In this document: positions 1-10,563 of the stretch, one piece after another
Numbering within the stretch: position 1 is the stretch's first letter
Layout of the letters: every line of letters begins with the position of its first letter
DNA from: Piliocolobus tephrosceles
Lineage: Eukaryota; Chordata; Mammalia; Primates; Cercopithecidae
Assembly (NCBI RefSeq): GCF_002776525.5
Contig: NC_045443.1
Location: 44,408,953 to 44,472,952 of the forward strand
Direction: 5' to 3'
Length of the DNA: 64,000 nt
Position numbers and translations under genes: made by a program
The notes under the pieces: generated by a model
Database searches by the model: none
What the model was told of the DNA's origin: nothing
Seen by the model: only the letters and a program-made list of their open reading frames with translations

Positions 1-769
1 AAAAGTGGGGAAAGGATATGAACAGACATTTCTCAAAAGAAGACATTCATACAGCCAACAGACACATGAAAAAATGCTCATCATCACTGGCCATCAGAGA
101 AATGCAAATCAAAACCACAATGAGATACCATCTCACACCAGTTAGAATGGCAATCATTAAAAAATCAGGAAACAACAGGTGTTGGAGAGGATGTGGAGAA
201 ATAGGAACACTTTTACACTGTTGGTGGGATTGTAAACTAGTTCAACCATTATGGAAAACAGTATGGCGATTCCTCAAGGATCTAGAACTAGATGTACCAT
301 ATGACCCAGCCATCCCACTACTGGGTATATACCCAAAGGATTATAAATTATGCTACTACAAAGACACATGCACACGTATGTTTATTGCGGCACTATTCAC
401 AATAGCAAAGACTTGGAATCAACCCCAATGTCCATCAGTGACAGACTGGATTAAGAAAATGTGGCACATATACNNNNNNNNNNNNNNNNNNNNNNNNNNN
501 NNNNNNNNNNNNNNNNNNNNNNNNNNNNNNNNNNNNNNNNNNNNNNNNNNNNNNNNNNNNNNNNNNNNNNNNNAGGGGAACATCACACACTGGGGCCTAT
601 CATGGGGAGGGGGGAGGGGGAGGGATTGCATTGGGGAGTTATACCTGATATAAATGATGAATTGATGGGTGCTGACGAGTTGATGGGTGCAGCACACCAA
701 CATGGCACATGTATACATATGTAACAAACCTGCACGTTATGCACATGTACCCTAGAACTTAAAGTATAA
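1..769 (+). mobile_element. L1PA-type LINE-1, 3' end (ORF2 C-terminus and 3' UTR), interrupted by an assembly gap
   Basis: The left edge lies inside ORF2 of a young L1. The frame stays open from the edge to the gap at 474 and contains the ORF2p C-terminal Cys-rich motif (CWRGCGEIGTLLHCWWDC, near bases 179-233) and the WNQP..SVTDWIKKMWHIY region, close to the L1 consensus as I recall it. After the gap comes the typical 3' UTR with its G-rich stretch (about 575-625), the GTGCAGCACACCAACATGGC block and CATGTATACATATGTAAC, then a poly(A) tail at 770-793. An open frame with few changes points to a recent, primate-specific (L1PA) copy. It is incomplete here and cannot act on its own. Confidence 0.93.
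474..573. other. Assembly gap of 100 N
   Basis: There are exactly 100 N inside the L1. Alignment to the sister L1 copy at 21121-21872 puts the last base before the gap at 21501 and the first base after it at 21673. About 171 bp should be missing, so the 100 N is a placeholder and not a measured length. Confidence 0.95.
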
Positions 770-793
770 TAAAAAAAAAAAAAAAAAAAAAAA

Positions 794-1140
794 GAAATCA
801 AGACCATCCTGACCAGCATGGTGAAACTCCGTCTCTACTAAAAATACAAAAATTAGCTGGGCATGGTGGCAGACACCTGTAATCCCAGCTACTGAGGAGG
901 CTGAGACAGGAGAATCACTTGAACCTGAGAGGCGTAGGTTGCAGTGAGTTGCGATCGCACCACTGCACTCCAGTGCAGTGCTTCAATTTCAATTCGGCTA
1001 CCTTTGGGCAAAGCAGCAACTTGGTAAGCAGCTCTAGCAGGAAAATGACTCTTGAAATACTGTTTGTAGATTTCATTGACAGTATTGAAGTCATTTATGT
1101 CAGCCTGGCAACAGAGCAAGACTCCATCTCATGAAAAAAA
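794..1140 (+). mobile_element. Alu, 5'-truncated, carrying a foreign 127-bp insert
   Basis: The Alu lacks its first 50 or so bases and starts directly after the L1 poly(A), at CAAGACCATCCTGACCAGCATGG. It runs normally to CACTGCACTCCAG at 973, is broken by non-Alu sequence at about 974-1105, and resumes with TGGCAACAGAGCAAGACTCC followed by an A-rich tail with GAAA units to about 1175. The insert is described separately. Confidence 0.9.
979..1105 (-). pseudogene. RIDA: Duplicated fragment of the RIDA retro-pseudogene inside an Alu
   Basis: These 127 bases match 2070-2196, part of the RIDA processed pseudogene 1,091 bp to the right, in the same orientation with a single mismatch (G at 1047, T at 2138). 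On the minus strand it encodes the RidA C-terminal stretch ADINDFNTVNEIYKQYF through ALPKGSRIEIEA. The left junction has about five filler bases (974-978). The right junction shares CAGCC with both the Alu and the donor. It looks like a templated insertion during repair of a break in the Alu. It is non-functional. Confidence 0.92.
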
Positions 1141-1177
1141 AAAGAAAGAAAGAAGAAAGAAAAAAGAGAAAGAAAAC

Positions 1178-2720
1178 GCAATATATAGACACAGTGGAAT
1201 ATAAAAAAGAACAAAGGTATAAAAAAAGAACAAAGTTCTGTCATTTGAGGAACCATGGATGAGCCTGGAGGATATTATGTTACGTGAAATGAGCCAGGAA
1301 CAGGAAGATAAATACATGTTCTCACTCGTATACGGAAGCTAAAAAAGTTCATCTCATGGAAGTATAGAGTAGATTAGTGGTTACTAGACGCTGGAAAGGG
1401 TAGAACGAGTGGAGAATAGCTTGAGGTTAGTTAGTGGATGCAAAAGTGCAGCTAGAAGGAATAAGTTCTAGTGTTCTATATCACTATAGTGGGACTATAA
1501 TCAACAACAATTTACTATATACTTTCTTTTTTTTTGAAATCTCCTTGTCTATTTTATTTCCACTAGAAAAATACTATCTATATTAAATTTGGGTCCACTT
1601 TCTTCTTCTTGACCTCAAATTTAAACACTTAAATTTTACTCAAGTAAAAGCAGAATCACATACCTGACATGAAAACTAAATCGTTCACATCATTAGTTTG
1701 AATTAGATATGTTCTTGATTATTTCTCCAGAATAATTATTCTTCTTTCCTACCTGTTATTTCTCTTTTATGTATTGAGTAACTGTGTAATGGATATCTCT
1801 TTCCTATATTCAGTAATACAGGTGTAATTTAAAACAGTAACTGGATTCCTTCTCTAACCTTCAATTCATGTTCAACTCTCCCTATTATACGGTATTTCCA
1901 TAATAACTTCAGATATTTTCATCAAGCTCACACTGTCATCAATTGTGAAAATTAAAAGGTTAATTAAGATGTTACATCACTTGTAAAAATTAAAATGTTA
2001 ACAATTCCAGACTACAAAGTGCTGGCCCACTTACAGTGATGCTGTTGTCAGTGGTCCTTGGACAGCTACTGCTTCAATTTCAATTCGGCTACCTTTGGGC
2101 AAAGCAGCAACTTGGTAAGCAGCTCTAGCAGGAAAATTACTCTTGAAATACTGTTTGTAGATTTCATTGACAGTATTGAAGTCATTTATGTCAGCCAGAA
2201 GAACAGTTGTTTTCACCACATTAGTGAAGTCACAGCCTGCAGCTTTCAGAATTTCACCCATGTTTTAAAGAGCTTGTTTAGCTTCTTCTGCTACCCTTCC
2301 TGACACAAGCTGTCCACTTGAAGGGTCCATGCCTATCTGTCCTGAAATGTAAATGGTCTTGTCGACTAACACAGCTTGACTATAGGGTCCAATGGTCCCT
2401 GGGCTTTCACGGTGCTGATCACCGTTTTGATCAAGGACGACATGGCTAAGTCTTCCCTCTTGCAGCCCCTTCAGGAGAAGAAGCCCCAGCACCAGCCTTG
2501 CTCACGTCTCGTGGGACTTACTATGTATTTTCAAGTAGCTAGAAGAGTAGATTTTAAATGTTCTCAACACAAAGAAATGATTAATGTTTGAGGTGATAGA
2601 TATGCTAATTACCCCGATTTTATTATTACATATTTTATACTTGTATGGAAATACCACAGTGTACCCCATTAATATGCACAATTATTAAGTGAAAATTAAA
2701 AATAATAATACATTTTCACT
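1178..2720 (+). mobile_element. Older L1 (L1PB/L1MA-like) 3' end, split by the RIDA retrocopy
   Basis: 1178-1511 resembles the end of ORF2 and start of the 3' UTR of an older primate L1 (GTTCTGTCATTTG, GATATTATGTTACGTGAAAT, TCTAGTGTTCTATA). The same element resumes at 2533 (AGTAGCTAGAAGAGTAGATTTTAAATG, AATGTTTGAGGTGATAGATATG). A colinear copy at 23690-24480 shows both halves joined without interruption, which confirms that 1523-2517 is an insertion. Confidence 0.85.
1523..2517 (-). pseudogene. RIDA: Processed pseudogene of RIDA (reactive intermediate imine deaminase A, UK114/HRSP12)
   Basis: This is an intronless copy of the mRNA for RidA, which hydrolyses reactive enamine/imine intermediates to keto acids. 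The coding relic runs from ATG (2441-2443) to TAA (2031-2033). It is 413 bp against 414 expected for 137 codons plus stop. Recognisable parts include GPYSQAVLV, YISGQIGMDPSSGQLVSG, GEILKAAGCDFTNVVKTTV and YQVAALPKGSRIEIEA. Two lesions disable it: a one-base deletion in the early GCC-CCA-GGG region, and AAA to TAA at the codon before the internal ATG (near 2268). A 5' UTR (2444-2517), a long 3' UTR (1537-2030) with AATAAA (complement near 1552-1557) and a poly(A) tail (1523-1536) are present. Flanking target duplications are TTACTATATACTTTC (1512-1526) and TTACTATGTATTTTC (2518-2532), the mark of L1-mediated retrocopying. Confidence 0.95.
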
Positions 2721-3160
2721 GTTTACATTTAAAATATTTACATTCTGTCCCTTAAACATACTTTGTCTGTAGACTGATTCTGAAAACTGAAAACAGAACG
2801 TGTTAATATTATTCACAGTCTATGAACATGTGAACATTATTCACTGAAGAATCAAATAATAATATTTGATTCATGAAAAAATGAAATATAATTTCTCTGT
2901 CAGCACACTTGAAGGGTCTATTTTTTCTTACACGCTATAAATTGCTAGAAACACTACAACATTTTAGTTTGATTTATATTTGGACCAACACTTTCTTATA
3001 AGATTTCTGTTTTTCTTAAAGCTTCTACAGTTGAATTTGTTGGAGGAGTGGAGGGAGTTTCTGTTCTCCAAAGGATATGTTTGCTAGAATATAGAAATCA
3101 AAATAGTTATAACAAAAATACTCTGAAAATTAACAGTATGATTTCCAAGTTTTGTTCCCT
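2721..3160. other. AT-rich sequence without a recognised element
   Basis: I see no coding signal or repeat family that I can name. It contains runs of AATAATAATA and ATATTTG. Confidence 0.5.
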
Positions 3161-3700
3161 CAAATCTCATGTTGAAATGTAATCCCCAATGCTGGAGGTG
3201 TGCCCTGGTGGGAGGTGTTTGAGTCATGGGGGTGGATCCTTCATAAATGGCTTGGTGCTCTCCCCATGGAAATGAGTGAGTTCTCACTCTGAGTTCACAC
3301 AAGATCTGGTTGTTTAAAAGAGTGTGGTGCTGGGTGCGGTGGCTCATGCCTGTAATCCTAGCACTTTGGGAGGCTGAGACGGGCAGATCACCTGAGGTCA
3401 GGAGTTCGAGACCAGCCTGGCCAACATGATGAAACCCCGTCTCTACTTAAAATACAAAAAATTAGCTGTGCGTGGTGATACATACCTATAATCCCAGCTA
3501 CTCGGGAGGCTGAGGCAGGAGAATCGGTTGAACCCAAAGTGGAGGTTGCAGTGAGTAGAGATCATGCCATTGTACTCCAGACTGGGGGAAAAGAGGGAGT
3601 CTTCATCTAAAAAAAAAAAAAAAAAAAAAAAAGAGTGTGGCAAGTCCTGCCACTTTTCTTTATAAATGACCCAGTCTCAGGTATTCTTTTATAGAAAAGC
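3160..3700 (+). mobile_element. MSTA/MSTB-like MaLR LTR, interrupted by an Alu
   Basis: The sequence CAAATCTCATGTTGAAATGTAATCCCC, the GGAGGTGTGCCCTGGTGGGAGGTGTTTG block, GTGAGTTCTCACTCTGAG and AAGATCTGGTTGTTTAAAAG are typical of MST LTRs. The element continues after the Alu with TTTATAAATGACCCAGTCTCAGGTATTC. The 5' end is missing. Confidence 0.8.
3328..3628 (+). mobile_element. AluS-like element
   Basis: Complete dimeric Alu with a poly(A) tail. It is flanked by the 12-bp target duplication AAAAGAGTGTGG (3316-3327 and 3629-3640) within the MaLR LTR. Confidence 0.95.
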
Positions 3701-4640
3701 AAAATAGACAATTAATAACCTATAAATTTTTTCAGGAATTTTTCTTATGTTCCTGTCTTGCTTCTCAGTGCAGCTTGATGAATGTTGGATCGAAATTTGA
3801 CCTTATATTCTCAACCTAATTCTCAAATATGTGTTTAACTCTGGGAAATGTAAACTGTCAGGTTAAGATCTCCTAAAAACTTAAGGAAGAATGCTATAAG
3901 GCAGAATGTCTTTGAGAATCAGTCTCTTTTTTTGATATGAAGCATACAAAGCATTGAAAAACACAAAAGGGACAGTGCTTGGATGAACCATAAGAACAAA
4001 TTTTTCTGTGGGCATAACTCTTGTATGTACATCATGGAAATTACCCTAAGTCATTGCCAGTATCTTCTTAATGTCAACTCTGATGGTACTAATCTTTACA
4101 GAATTTTAAATAGAAGGCTTTAAGTAACACTTCAACTGTTAAGTTAACAAAGGAGGGGAAAGGAAAACTAGCCTACTATGAGCCATGCACATATACTGTC
4201 TTGGTGGTTTTATATGTGAATATTATCCAATTATATTTAAGATGTATTATTAATTACATTCTATTTATATTTAATATGCTGTTATATAACATATTTATTT
4301 AGGTCAAGAAGAGGTGACCCACCCTGCCTGAGAGTCGAAATCACCTTCCCCTCTGCCTTCTTTTTCTTAGTTATGATGGCGTCTGACCCTCTCGCTGGTT
4401 TGAGCCGCACTGTATAACCCTGCTTCCCGACGTGCTGCCCCACAGCCTTCCACTGTTGTTAGTGTTCATTCTTCCTTCTGTTCTCTCTCAGCTCCGATTC
4501 TTAGATCCTTGAATCTGCTTTAATTCATCTCTTTTGAAAACTTCTAGTGCTGTTCTTGGATCTGATATTTAATGTCAGCTTTCCTTTTGAATTCCCCTGA
4601 CTTGAGCCCCAGATTATCACAGCCAGAAGGGGCTCAGTGT
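3701..4640. other. Unique sequence, no element recognised
   Basis: Non-repetitive to my eye, with no long ORF on either strand. The C-rich stretch 4318-4450 contains GATGGCGTCTGACCC but has no splice or coding support that I can see. Confidence 0.45.
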
Positions 4641-4649
4641 CAGCTAGAT

Positions 4650-4842
4650 CAATGGTTCTAGCCTGCAGCATTTCACAGAGACGCTGCAGTTATTAGAAGA
4701 GTCTTAGAACCCGTATATATTTATAGGTATTTTTCCTTTCAGTGGGCAACAAAATTGACACCTTTATAATGTGGTATTCATGATTTTCTGAAATTAAGAA
4801 GAGTTTTCATACTCTAAAAAACTGGGAACCACTGATTTACAC
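4650..4842. mobile_element. Possible short hAT-type DNA transposon relic
   Basis: The ends CAATGGTTCTAGCC and GGGAACCACTGA form imperfect inverted repeats of the CAGTGGTTCTCAA type used by MER5-class hAT elements. The interior is too diverged for me to name a family. Confidence 0.4.
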
Positions 4843-4861
4843 CAGGCTCCTCATTGAACAA

Positions 4862-4995
4862 ATTTTAAAACATTAAAAGCTCAGAAAGTTATTTGTTTTG
4901 TCCAAGGTCATACAGTGGGTTAGGATCTTATTGGGACTCAGGTGTAAGGATCGAACTCTCAACCATCAACCCATTCCTCTTTCCAGTACCTTAAC
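4862..4995 (-). mobile_element. MIR fragment
   Basis: CCAAGGTCATACAGTGGGTTAGG followed by GGGACTCAGGTGTAAG is the reverse complement of the conserved MIR core. Confidence 0.6.
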
Positions 4996-5440
4996 TCCCG
5001 AAATACCCTAATCCTCGCAGTTACATAGCAGCTCCCACAGACTCTCCTGCATGGGGGAGTAATGGGTCGTCATCTGAGTCAGACCAAATTGTGAGGAAGC
5101 AACTTCTCCCTCCACAGTAAATGTTGAGCTTTACTGAAAAGTACTACTAGGATGTGATAAACAAACAAATATCCTTAGAGATTATACGTATGTTTTAAAT
5201 AATCAGCCCATCTTTTTTCAGAGAATCTTATCTTACCCCCTCCCCCTGTTGTAGGTAAATAAGCAGCCCTAGATCCCGCAGGTCATTTATGAGACCCAGG
5301 GAAGCGGCCTACCTATAGGTTTCCCAGAAATGAGAGTCTCAGGACTAAATTCCTTTGGGTATCAGAGATTTGGAATTGAAACTCCAAGAAATGAAGAAAA
5401 ATGTTCAGAAAGGCGATGATGAAATGTTGTGACTGGCGGA
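4996..5440. other. Unique sequence
   Basis: No coding sequence or repeat family recognised. Confidence 0.4.
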
Positions 5441-5442
5441 CA

Positions 5443-5697
5443 TTTTTTTTTTTTTTTTTTGAGACGGATTCTCACTCTGTTGCCCAAGCTGGAATGCAGT
5501 GCAACTTCTGCCTTCCCAGTTCTCGGCTCACTGCAACCTCTGCCTTCCGGGTTCCAGCGATTCTCCTGCCTCAGCCTCCCGAGCAGATGGGATTACAGGC
5601 ACATGCCACCACACCTGGCCAATTTTTGTATTTTTAATAAACAGGGTTTCACCATGTTGGCCAGGCTGGTCTTGAACTCCTGACCTCAAGTGATCTG
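5443..5697 (-). mobile_element. Alu, truncated at its 5' end
   Basis: Starts with the antisense tail (poly-T, then GAGACGGATTCTCACTCTG) and stops at ACTCCTGACCTCAAGTGATC, so the Alu head is missing. GGCGGACATTTT on the left and TGGTGAACATTTT on the right may be a diverged target duplication. Confidence 0.9.
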
Positions 5698-5947
5698 GTG
5701 AACATTTTGAACTACAGGCCTACAGAGAAAGAGAATGAGAATGATAGGGAGAGGGGAGAGAGGGAGAGAGAGAAAGAATTCACAAGGGAAAATGCATATG
5801 AGGGCCTCGTGGTTCCAGAGAGAAAGGGACAGAAAAAGAAAAGGAGAGAGGATGCCCTGGAGAGCACCTTAGATGCAACATTTCTGGTTCCCAGTTCCTG
5901 TCATAGGGGCCCTGCTCCTCTTGGATTTCAGGAGCTTTCTAGATTCT
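5698..5947. other. Purine-rich sequence
   Basis: A GA-rich stretch (GAGAGGGAGAGAGAGAAAG and similar) at 5720-5860, then unique sequence. The 83-codon ORF across it is low in complexity and not credible as a gene. Confidence 0.5.
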
Positions 5948-5962
5948 AAAATAAGCTCTTTA

Positions 5963-6248
5963 GGCCAGGTACGGTGGCTCATGCTTGTAATCCCAGTGCT
6001 TTGGGAGGCCGAGGCAGGAGGATCACTTGAGCCCAGGAGTTCAAGACCAGCCTGGCCAGCACAGCGAGACTCTGTCCGTACCAAAAATAAAAAACATTAG
6101 CCAGGTACGGTGGTGCGTGCCTGTGGTCCCAGCTACTTGGGAAGCTGGAGAGGGAGGATCACTCGAGCCCAGGATCTTGAGGCTACAGTGAACTGTGACT
6201 GTGCCACTGCTCTCCAGCCTGGGCAATAGCGAAACCCTGTCTCTGTAA
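5963..6248 (+). mobile_element. Alu (J/S-like)
   Basis: Dimeric Alu starting GGCCAGGTACGGTGG. The flanks AAAATAAGCTCTT (left) and AAAATAAGCTCTA (right) are its target duplication. Confidence 0.92.
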
Positions 6249-6257
6249 TTAAAAATA

Positions 6258-7070
6258 AAATAAGCTCTATACTTACGTTGATTTGAGTGGGATTTTGGTG
6301 TCTGTATCAGTGGTCAGCTCTGTGGAAACAAAGTCAGATCTCATGAATACCTTAGAGTTCCCATAGCTTGAGAGACAGTGATGCAATACTATTTCATGCT
6401 GAGGCTGCCTCGTTAGAAAAAGAAGGACAAGAGCACTTCAGCTGTAACAGGCACTGTCCCCAACACACATCAGTGCTAATGACAGGTACTGGGTGGGCAG
6501 ACAACTAAGATACAAGACTCTCAGTACACAGCAGAGTCTGTGGTACCAGCCACAGGACTGTGCAGAGACCTCATCTCAATCCCAAATATTTCTGAATCTC
6601 ATTGTGGTTCAGAAGAGGCCTCTCTCTAAGCACTTGAGAATGGAAGTGAAAGTTCTATATAATCACTCTGGCATCCTTCATTTCAGTGAAAAAATGATTT
6701 TGAGATTTGTCTTGTACGAGATACTTAATATGAAACTTCTAGTTCTAAGGAGATTTAGAAAAAGAGAAAAGTGCAATATGTGTATATATTATATATGTTT
6801 TACATAGTAACCTTTGTATATATAAAATGCATATGTAAGATGTACATATAATATATGTTATATAGTACGTGGATATATTCACCACACACATTTGTATGCA
6901 TGTTATTCTCAAGGGCAAGAAGTAAAAGTAACAATAAATAGTAATACTTTTTCAGTGTAAATATAGAAAGAATCAGCAAAGTCTTTCATTGTTGAAATAA
7001 AAAATAAAGAAAGGGGAGGCAAAGCAAGATTATAGTTTAACAGAAATGTGGAAGAAAGACATAAAAACAG
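6258..7070. other. Unique sequence with an AT-rich patch
   Basis: Contains a 104-codon ORF at 6493-6807 (plus) with no recognisable domain. An alternating TATATAT-rich patch at 6775-6870 is unlikely to be coding. Confidence 0.4.
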
Positions 7071-7072
7071 AA

Positions 7073-7367
7073 GGTGCCCAGGTGTGGTGGCTCATGCCTG
7101 TAATCCCAGCACTTTGGGAGGCCAAAACAAGAGGATTGCTTGAGGCCAGGAATTCAAGACCAGCCGGGCAACAGAGCAGGACCCCATCTCTAAAAAATAA
7201 TTTAAAAAATTAACTGGGTGTGGTGGCCCTTGCCTGTAGTTCCAGTTACTTGGGAGGTCAAGGTGGGAGGATTGCTTGAGTCCAGGAGGTCAAGGTGCAG
7301 TGAGCCATGATCACACCACTGCACTCCAGCCTGGAGAACAGAGTGAAAGCATTTCAAAATAAAAAAT
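7073..7367 (+). mobile_element. AluJ-like element
   Basis: Diverged dimeric Alu (GGAGGCCAAAACAAGAGGATTGCTTGAGG). It is the first of three head-to-tail Alus. Confidence 0.92.
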
Positions 7368-7368
7368 A

Positions 7369-7687
7369 GGCCAGGCATGGTGGCTCACGCCTCTCATCCC
7401 AGGACTTTGGGAGGCCCGGGTGGGTCACCTGAGGTCAGGAGTTTGAGACCAGCCTGGCCAACATGGCAAAACCCTGTCTCTACTAAAAATACAAAAATTA
7501 GCCAGGTGTGATGGCACACACCTATAATCCCAGCTACTCAAGAAGCTGAGGCAAGAGAATCGTTTGAACTCAGAAGGTGGAGGTTGCAGTGAACCAAGAT
7601 CATGCCACTGTACTCCAGCCTGGGTGACATAGAGAGAATCTGCTTTTATTTAAAACAAAACAAAACAAAACCAAAACAAAACAAAAC
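7369..7687 (+). mobile_element. AluS-like element with an (AAAAC)n tail
   Basis: Second Alu of the trio. It starts GGCCAGGCATGG in the tail of the first and ends in an AAAAC repeat at about 7655-7687. Confidence 0.93.
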
Positions 7688-7999
7688 GGCTGGGCGCGGT
7701 GGCTCAAGCCTGTAATCCCAGCACTTTGGGAGGCCGAGGCGGGCGGATCACGAGGTCAGGAGATCGAGACCATCCTGACTAACATGGTGAAACCCAATCT
7801 CTACTAAAAAAATACAAAAAACTAGCCAGACGAGGTGGCGGGCGCCTATAGTCCCAGCTACTCGGGAGGCTGAGGCAGGAGAATGGCGTAAACCCGGGAG
7901 GCAGAGCTTGCAGTGAGCTGAGATCCAGGCACTGCACTCCAGCCTGGGTGACAGAGTGAGACTCTGTCTCAAAAAAAAAAAAAAAACAAACAAACAAAA
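7688..7999 (+). mobile_element. AluY, Old World monkey type
   Basis: Third Alu of the trio, the youngest. It has CTAGCCAGACGAGGTGGCGG, GGCGTAAACCCGGG and AGATCCAGGCACTG, consistent with cercopithecid AluYR-like copies. The tail is A-rich with CAAA units. Confidence 0.93.
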
Positions 8000-8760
8000 C
8001 ACCAACTAATTAGTTAATTTAAAAAATTAAAGGAAAAAGGGAGATTGTTAATAATGGCCAAGATTCCTAAAAGAAGAGTACGTCCTAATTAATCTATATG
8101 AGAAGAGATAACAGCCCCCCAGAAAGAAATAGGTAAAGAGCATGATGCTATGATTGGAAACCTCAGAGGTACAATGTTGTAGTTAAAATCTGCCCTTGGC
8201 TTTAAAAATATCAGGAAAATAAGCAAGGGAAATTGTGTGAAATAAGTTATTGATATTTTAATAAGCAAATATATTAGAAACATTGAAATATCTTTAAAAT
8301 AGCACCTCTATACCATACATCCTAAGTTGCTTAGAGAATTGGCTAATGGGTTTAAGGAAACTCTTATCATTATGTTCAGGGCACACTGGATGCATTATTT
8401 CAGAAAGTTGTCAAAGGAGGAAAAAAATAAGAAAAAATGAGCTCTTGGGGACCTAATTTCTTCTTATTCTCCTTCCTAAGAAAGACCTCTCAACTACGTG
8501 AAGACTATTGGATGGATCTCTATTATTCTAGACATGCTAACTTGAAACTAGAGAGTCAGCGCTTCTGTTTTCCACTCCCCCCACTTCCATTACTCCCCAA
8601 ATCCTGGGTGATTTGGCTTCCCAGAATTGCTCAGATTTTGCTCCTTCTCATTGTAACAGTCATAGTCCAGGCTGCATCCCCAACCGATGGTGAGGAGTAT
8701 TAAAATGTTAAGGACTGAGCCCAGGAGTATGACCTGGCACAAAGCAGGTATCACCATAAT
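8000..8760. other. Unique sequence
   Basis: No repeat recognised. An 88-codon ORF (8437-8703, plus) ends in a hydrophobic stretch, but I see no start context, relative or splice evidence for it. Confidence 0.4.
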
Positions 8761-9135
8761 ATTTTTTTTCTTCAACTTTTATTTTAAGTTCAGGGGTACA
8801 TGTGCAGGATGTGCAGGTTTGTTACATAGGTAAATGTGTGCCATGGTGGTTTGCTGCACAGATCATCCTGTCACCTAGGTATTAAGCCCAACATCCATTA
8901 GCTATTTTTCCTGATGCTCCCCCCACCACACTCCCCTCTAAGAGACCCCAGTATGTGTTGTTCCCCTCCATGTGTTCTCATCATTCAACTCCCACTTGCA
9001 AGTGAGAACACATGGTGTTTGGTTTACTGTTCCTGTGTTAGCATGCCAAGGATAATGATTTCAACTCCATCCATGTGCCTGCAAAGGACATGATCTCGTT
9101 CCTTTTTGTGGCTGCATAGTAGTCCTTGGTGTATA
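8761..9135 (-). mobile_element. L1 3' UTR (L1PA/L1PB-like), 5'-truncated
   Basis: Antisense L1 3' end: a short T-run, then TTCAGGGGTACATGTGCAGG, AACTCCCACTTGCAAGTGAG, GGTGTTTGGTTTACTG and GGACATGATCTCGTTCC, ending at CATAGTAGTCCTTGGTG. Confidence 0.9.
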
Positions 9136-9204
9136 CTATAAGAGTTAAATAATACACTTTATTGCGAATTATTTATATATTACAGAGAATTTTTAAATTA
9201 AGGT

Positions 9205-9352
9205 TTTTCTGAGACAGGGTCTCCCTCTGTTGCCCAGGCTGGAGTGCAGAGGCACAATGATGACTCACTGCAGCCTCAACCTCCAAGGTTCAAGTGATCC
9301 TCTCACCTCAGCCTCCTCAGTAGCTAGGACCACAGGCATGAACCACCAGTCC
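9205..9352 (-). mobile_element. Alu-related monomer (right arm, FRAM-like)
   Basis: A single antisense Alu arm of about 145 bp (GAGACAGGGTCTCCCTCTG ... GAACCACCAG) that carries the right-arm-specific insert (GCAGAGGCACAATGATGACTC). It sits at the edge of the large L1M. Confidence 0.75.
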
Positions 9353-10258
9353 TGCCTTTCCATGGAGATCTTTTCTGTTGCTGTTTTATAACCACATCCT
9401 CTTTCCTCTCACCTACATCCCCTCTTTAACCCCTGGCAGCTACTAACCTGCTCCTTATTCTATAATTTTGTCATTTTAAGAATGTTATGCAAATGGAATC
9501 ATACCATACGTAATTTTGAGATTGACTCTAATCACTTAGCATAATTCTCTTAGATTCATCTAGGTTGTTGCATGTATCAATAGTTTGTTCTTTTTTGTTG
9601 CTGAGCAGTATTTCTTGGTATGAATGTCCTACAGTTTGTTTAAACATGTACAGTTGAAGGGCATCTGATAGATTGCTTCCAGCTTGGGGCCATTGTGAAT
9701 AAAATTGCTATAAACATTAATGCATAGGTCTTTGTGTGAACACAAGTTTTCATTACTCTGGAAAAAATGCCTGACAGTGTAATTTCTGAGTCATATAGTA
9801 GTTGCATGTCTAGTTTTTTAAGAAACTGCCAAAATGTTTTCTGAACTCTACCATTTTACATTCCCAACAGCAAAGTATGAATAACCTAGTTTCTCTTCAT
9901 CCTCTCCAGCAATTGCTGCTATCGTGATTTTTTAATTTTAGCCATTCTGATAGGTATATAGTGATATCTCATTATGGTTTTAATTTGCATTTCTTTGGTG
10001 GCTAATGATGTTGAACATCATTTCATTTGCCTATTTGCCATGTGTGTATCCTCTTCAATGAAATGCCTCTTCATGTCTTTTGCCTGCTTTCTAATTGGAT
10101 TGTTTGTGTTTTTAATGTAGAGTTTTAAGATTTCTTAATATGGTATAGACATTAATGCTAATATTAGGACTGTGTGGTTTGCAAATATTTTCTCCAATTG
10201 CCTGTCTTATCAACTTTCTAACAGGATCTTTTGCACAGAAAGTTTTTTGTTTGTTTGT

Positions 10259-10563
10259 CTTTTTTTTTTTTTTTTTTTTTTTTTGAGATGGAGTCTCACT
10301 CTGTCACCCAGGCTGGAGTGCAGTGGTGCGACCTTGGCTCACTGCATCCTCTGCCTCCTGGGTTCAAGCAATTCTCCTGCCTCAGCCTCCTAAGTAGTTG
10401 GGATTACAGGCGTGCACCACGACGGCGAGCTAATTTTTGTATTTTTAATAGAGACAGGGTTTCACCATGTTGGTCAGGCTGGTCTCGAGCTCCTGACCTT
10501 GTGATCTGCCCGCCTTGGATTCCCAAAGTGCTGGGATTACAGGTGTGAGCCACTACACCTACT
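10259..10563 (-). mobile_element. AluS/Y-like element inserted in the L1M
   Basis: Antisense full-length Alu, from poly-T and GAGATGGAGTCTCACTCTG to GTGAGCCACTACACC. GAAAGTTTTT occurs on both sides as a target duplication. Confidence 0.94.

Noticed and set aside
18..653. 211-codon ORF at the window start
   Set aside because: It is the C-terminal part of L1 ORF2 read through the N gap into the 3' UTR, not a separate gene.
2031..2492. RIDA-like ORFs as a functional gene
   Set aside because: A frameshift near the start and an in-frame stop separate the two halves, and the locus is intronless with a poly(A) and target duplications.
4318..4450. C-rich stretch as a CpG island or first exon
   Set aside because: It is too short and has too few CpG. 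No frame of useful length opens from it.
7073..7999. Three consecutive Alus as a tandem array or satellite
   Set aside because: They differ in age and sequence (J, S and Y types), so they are three independent insertions.
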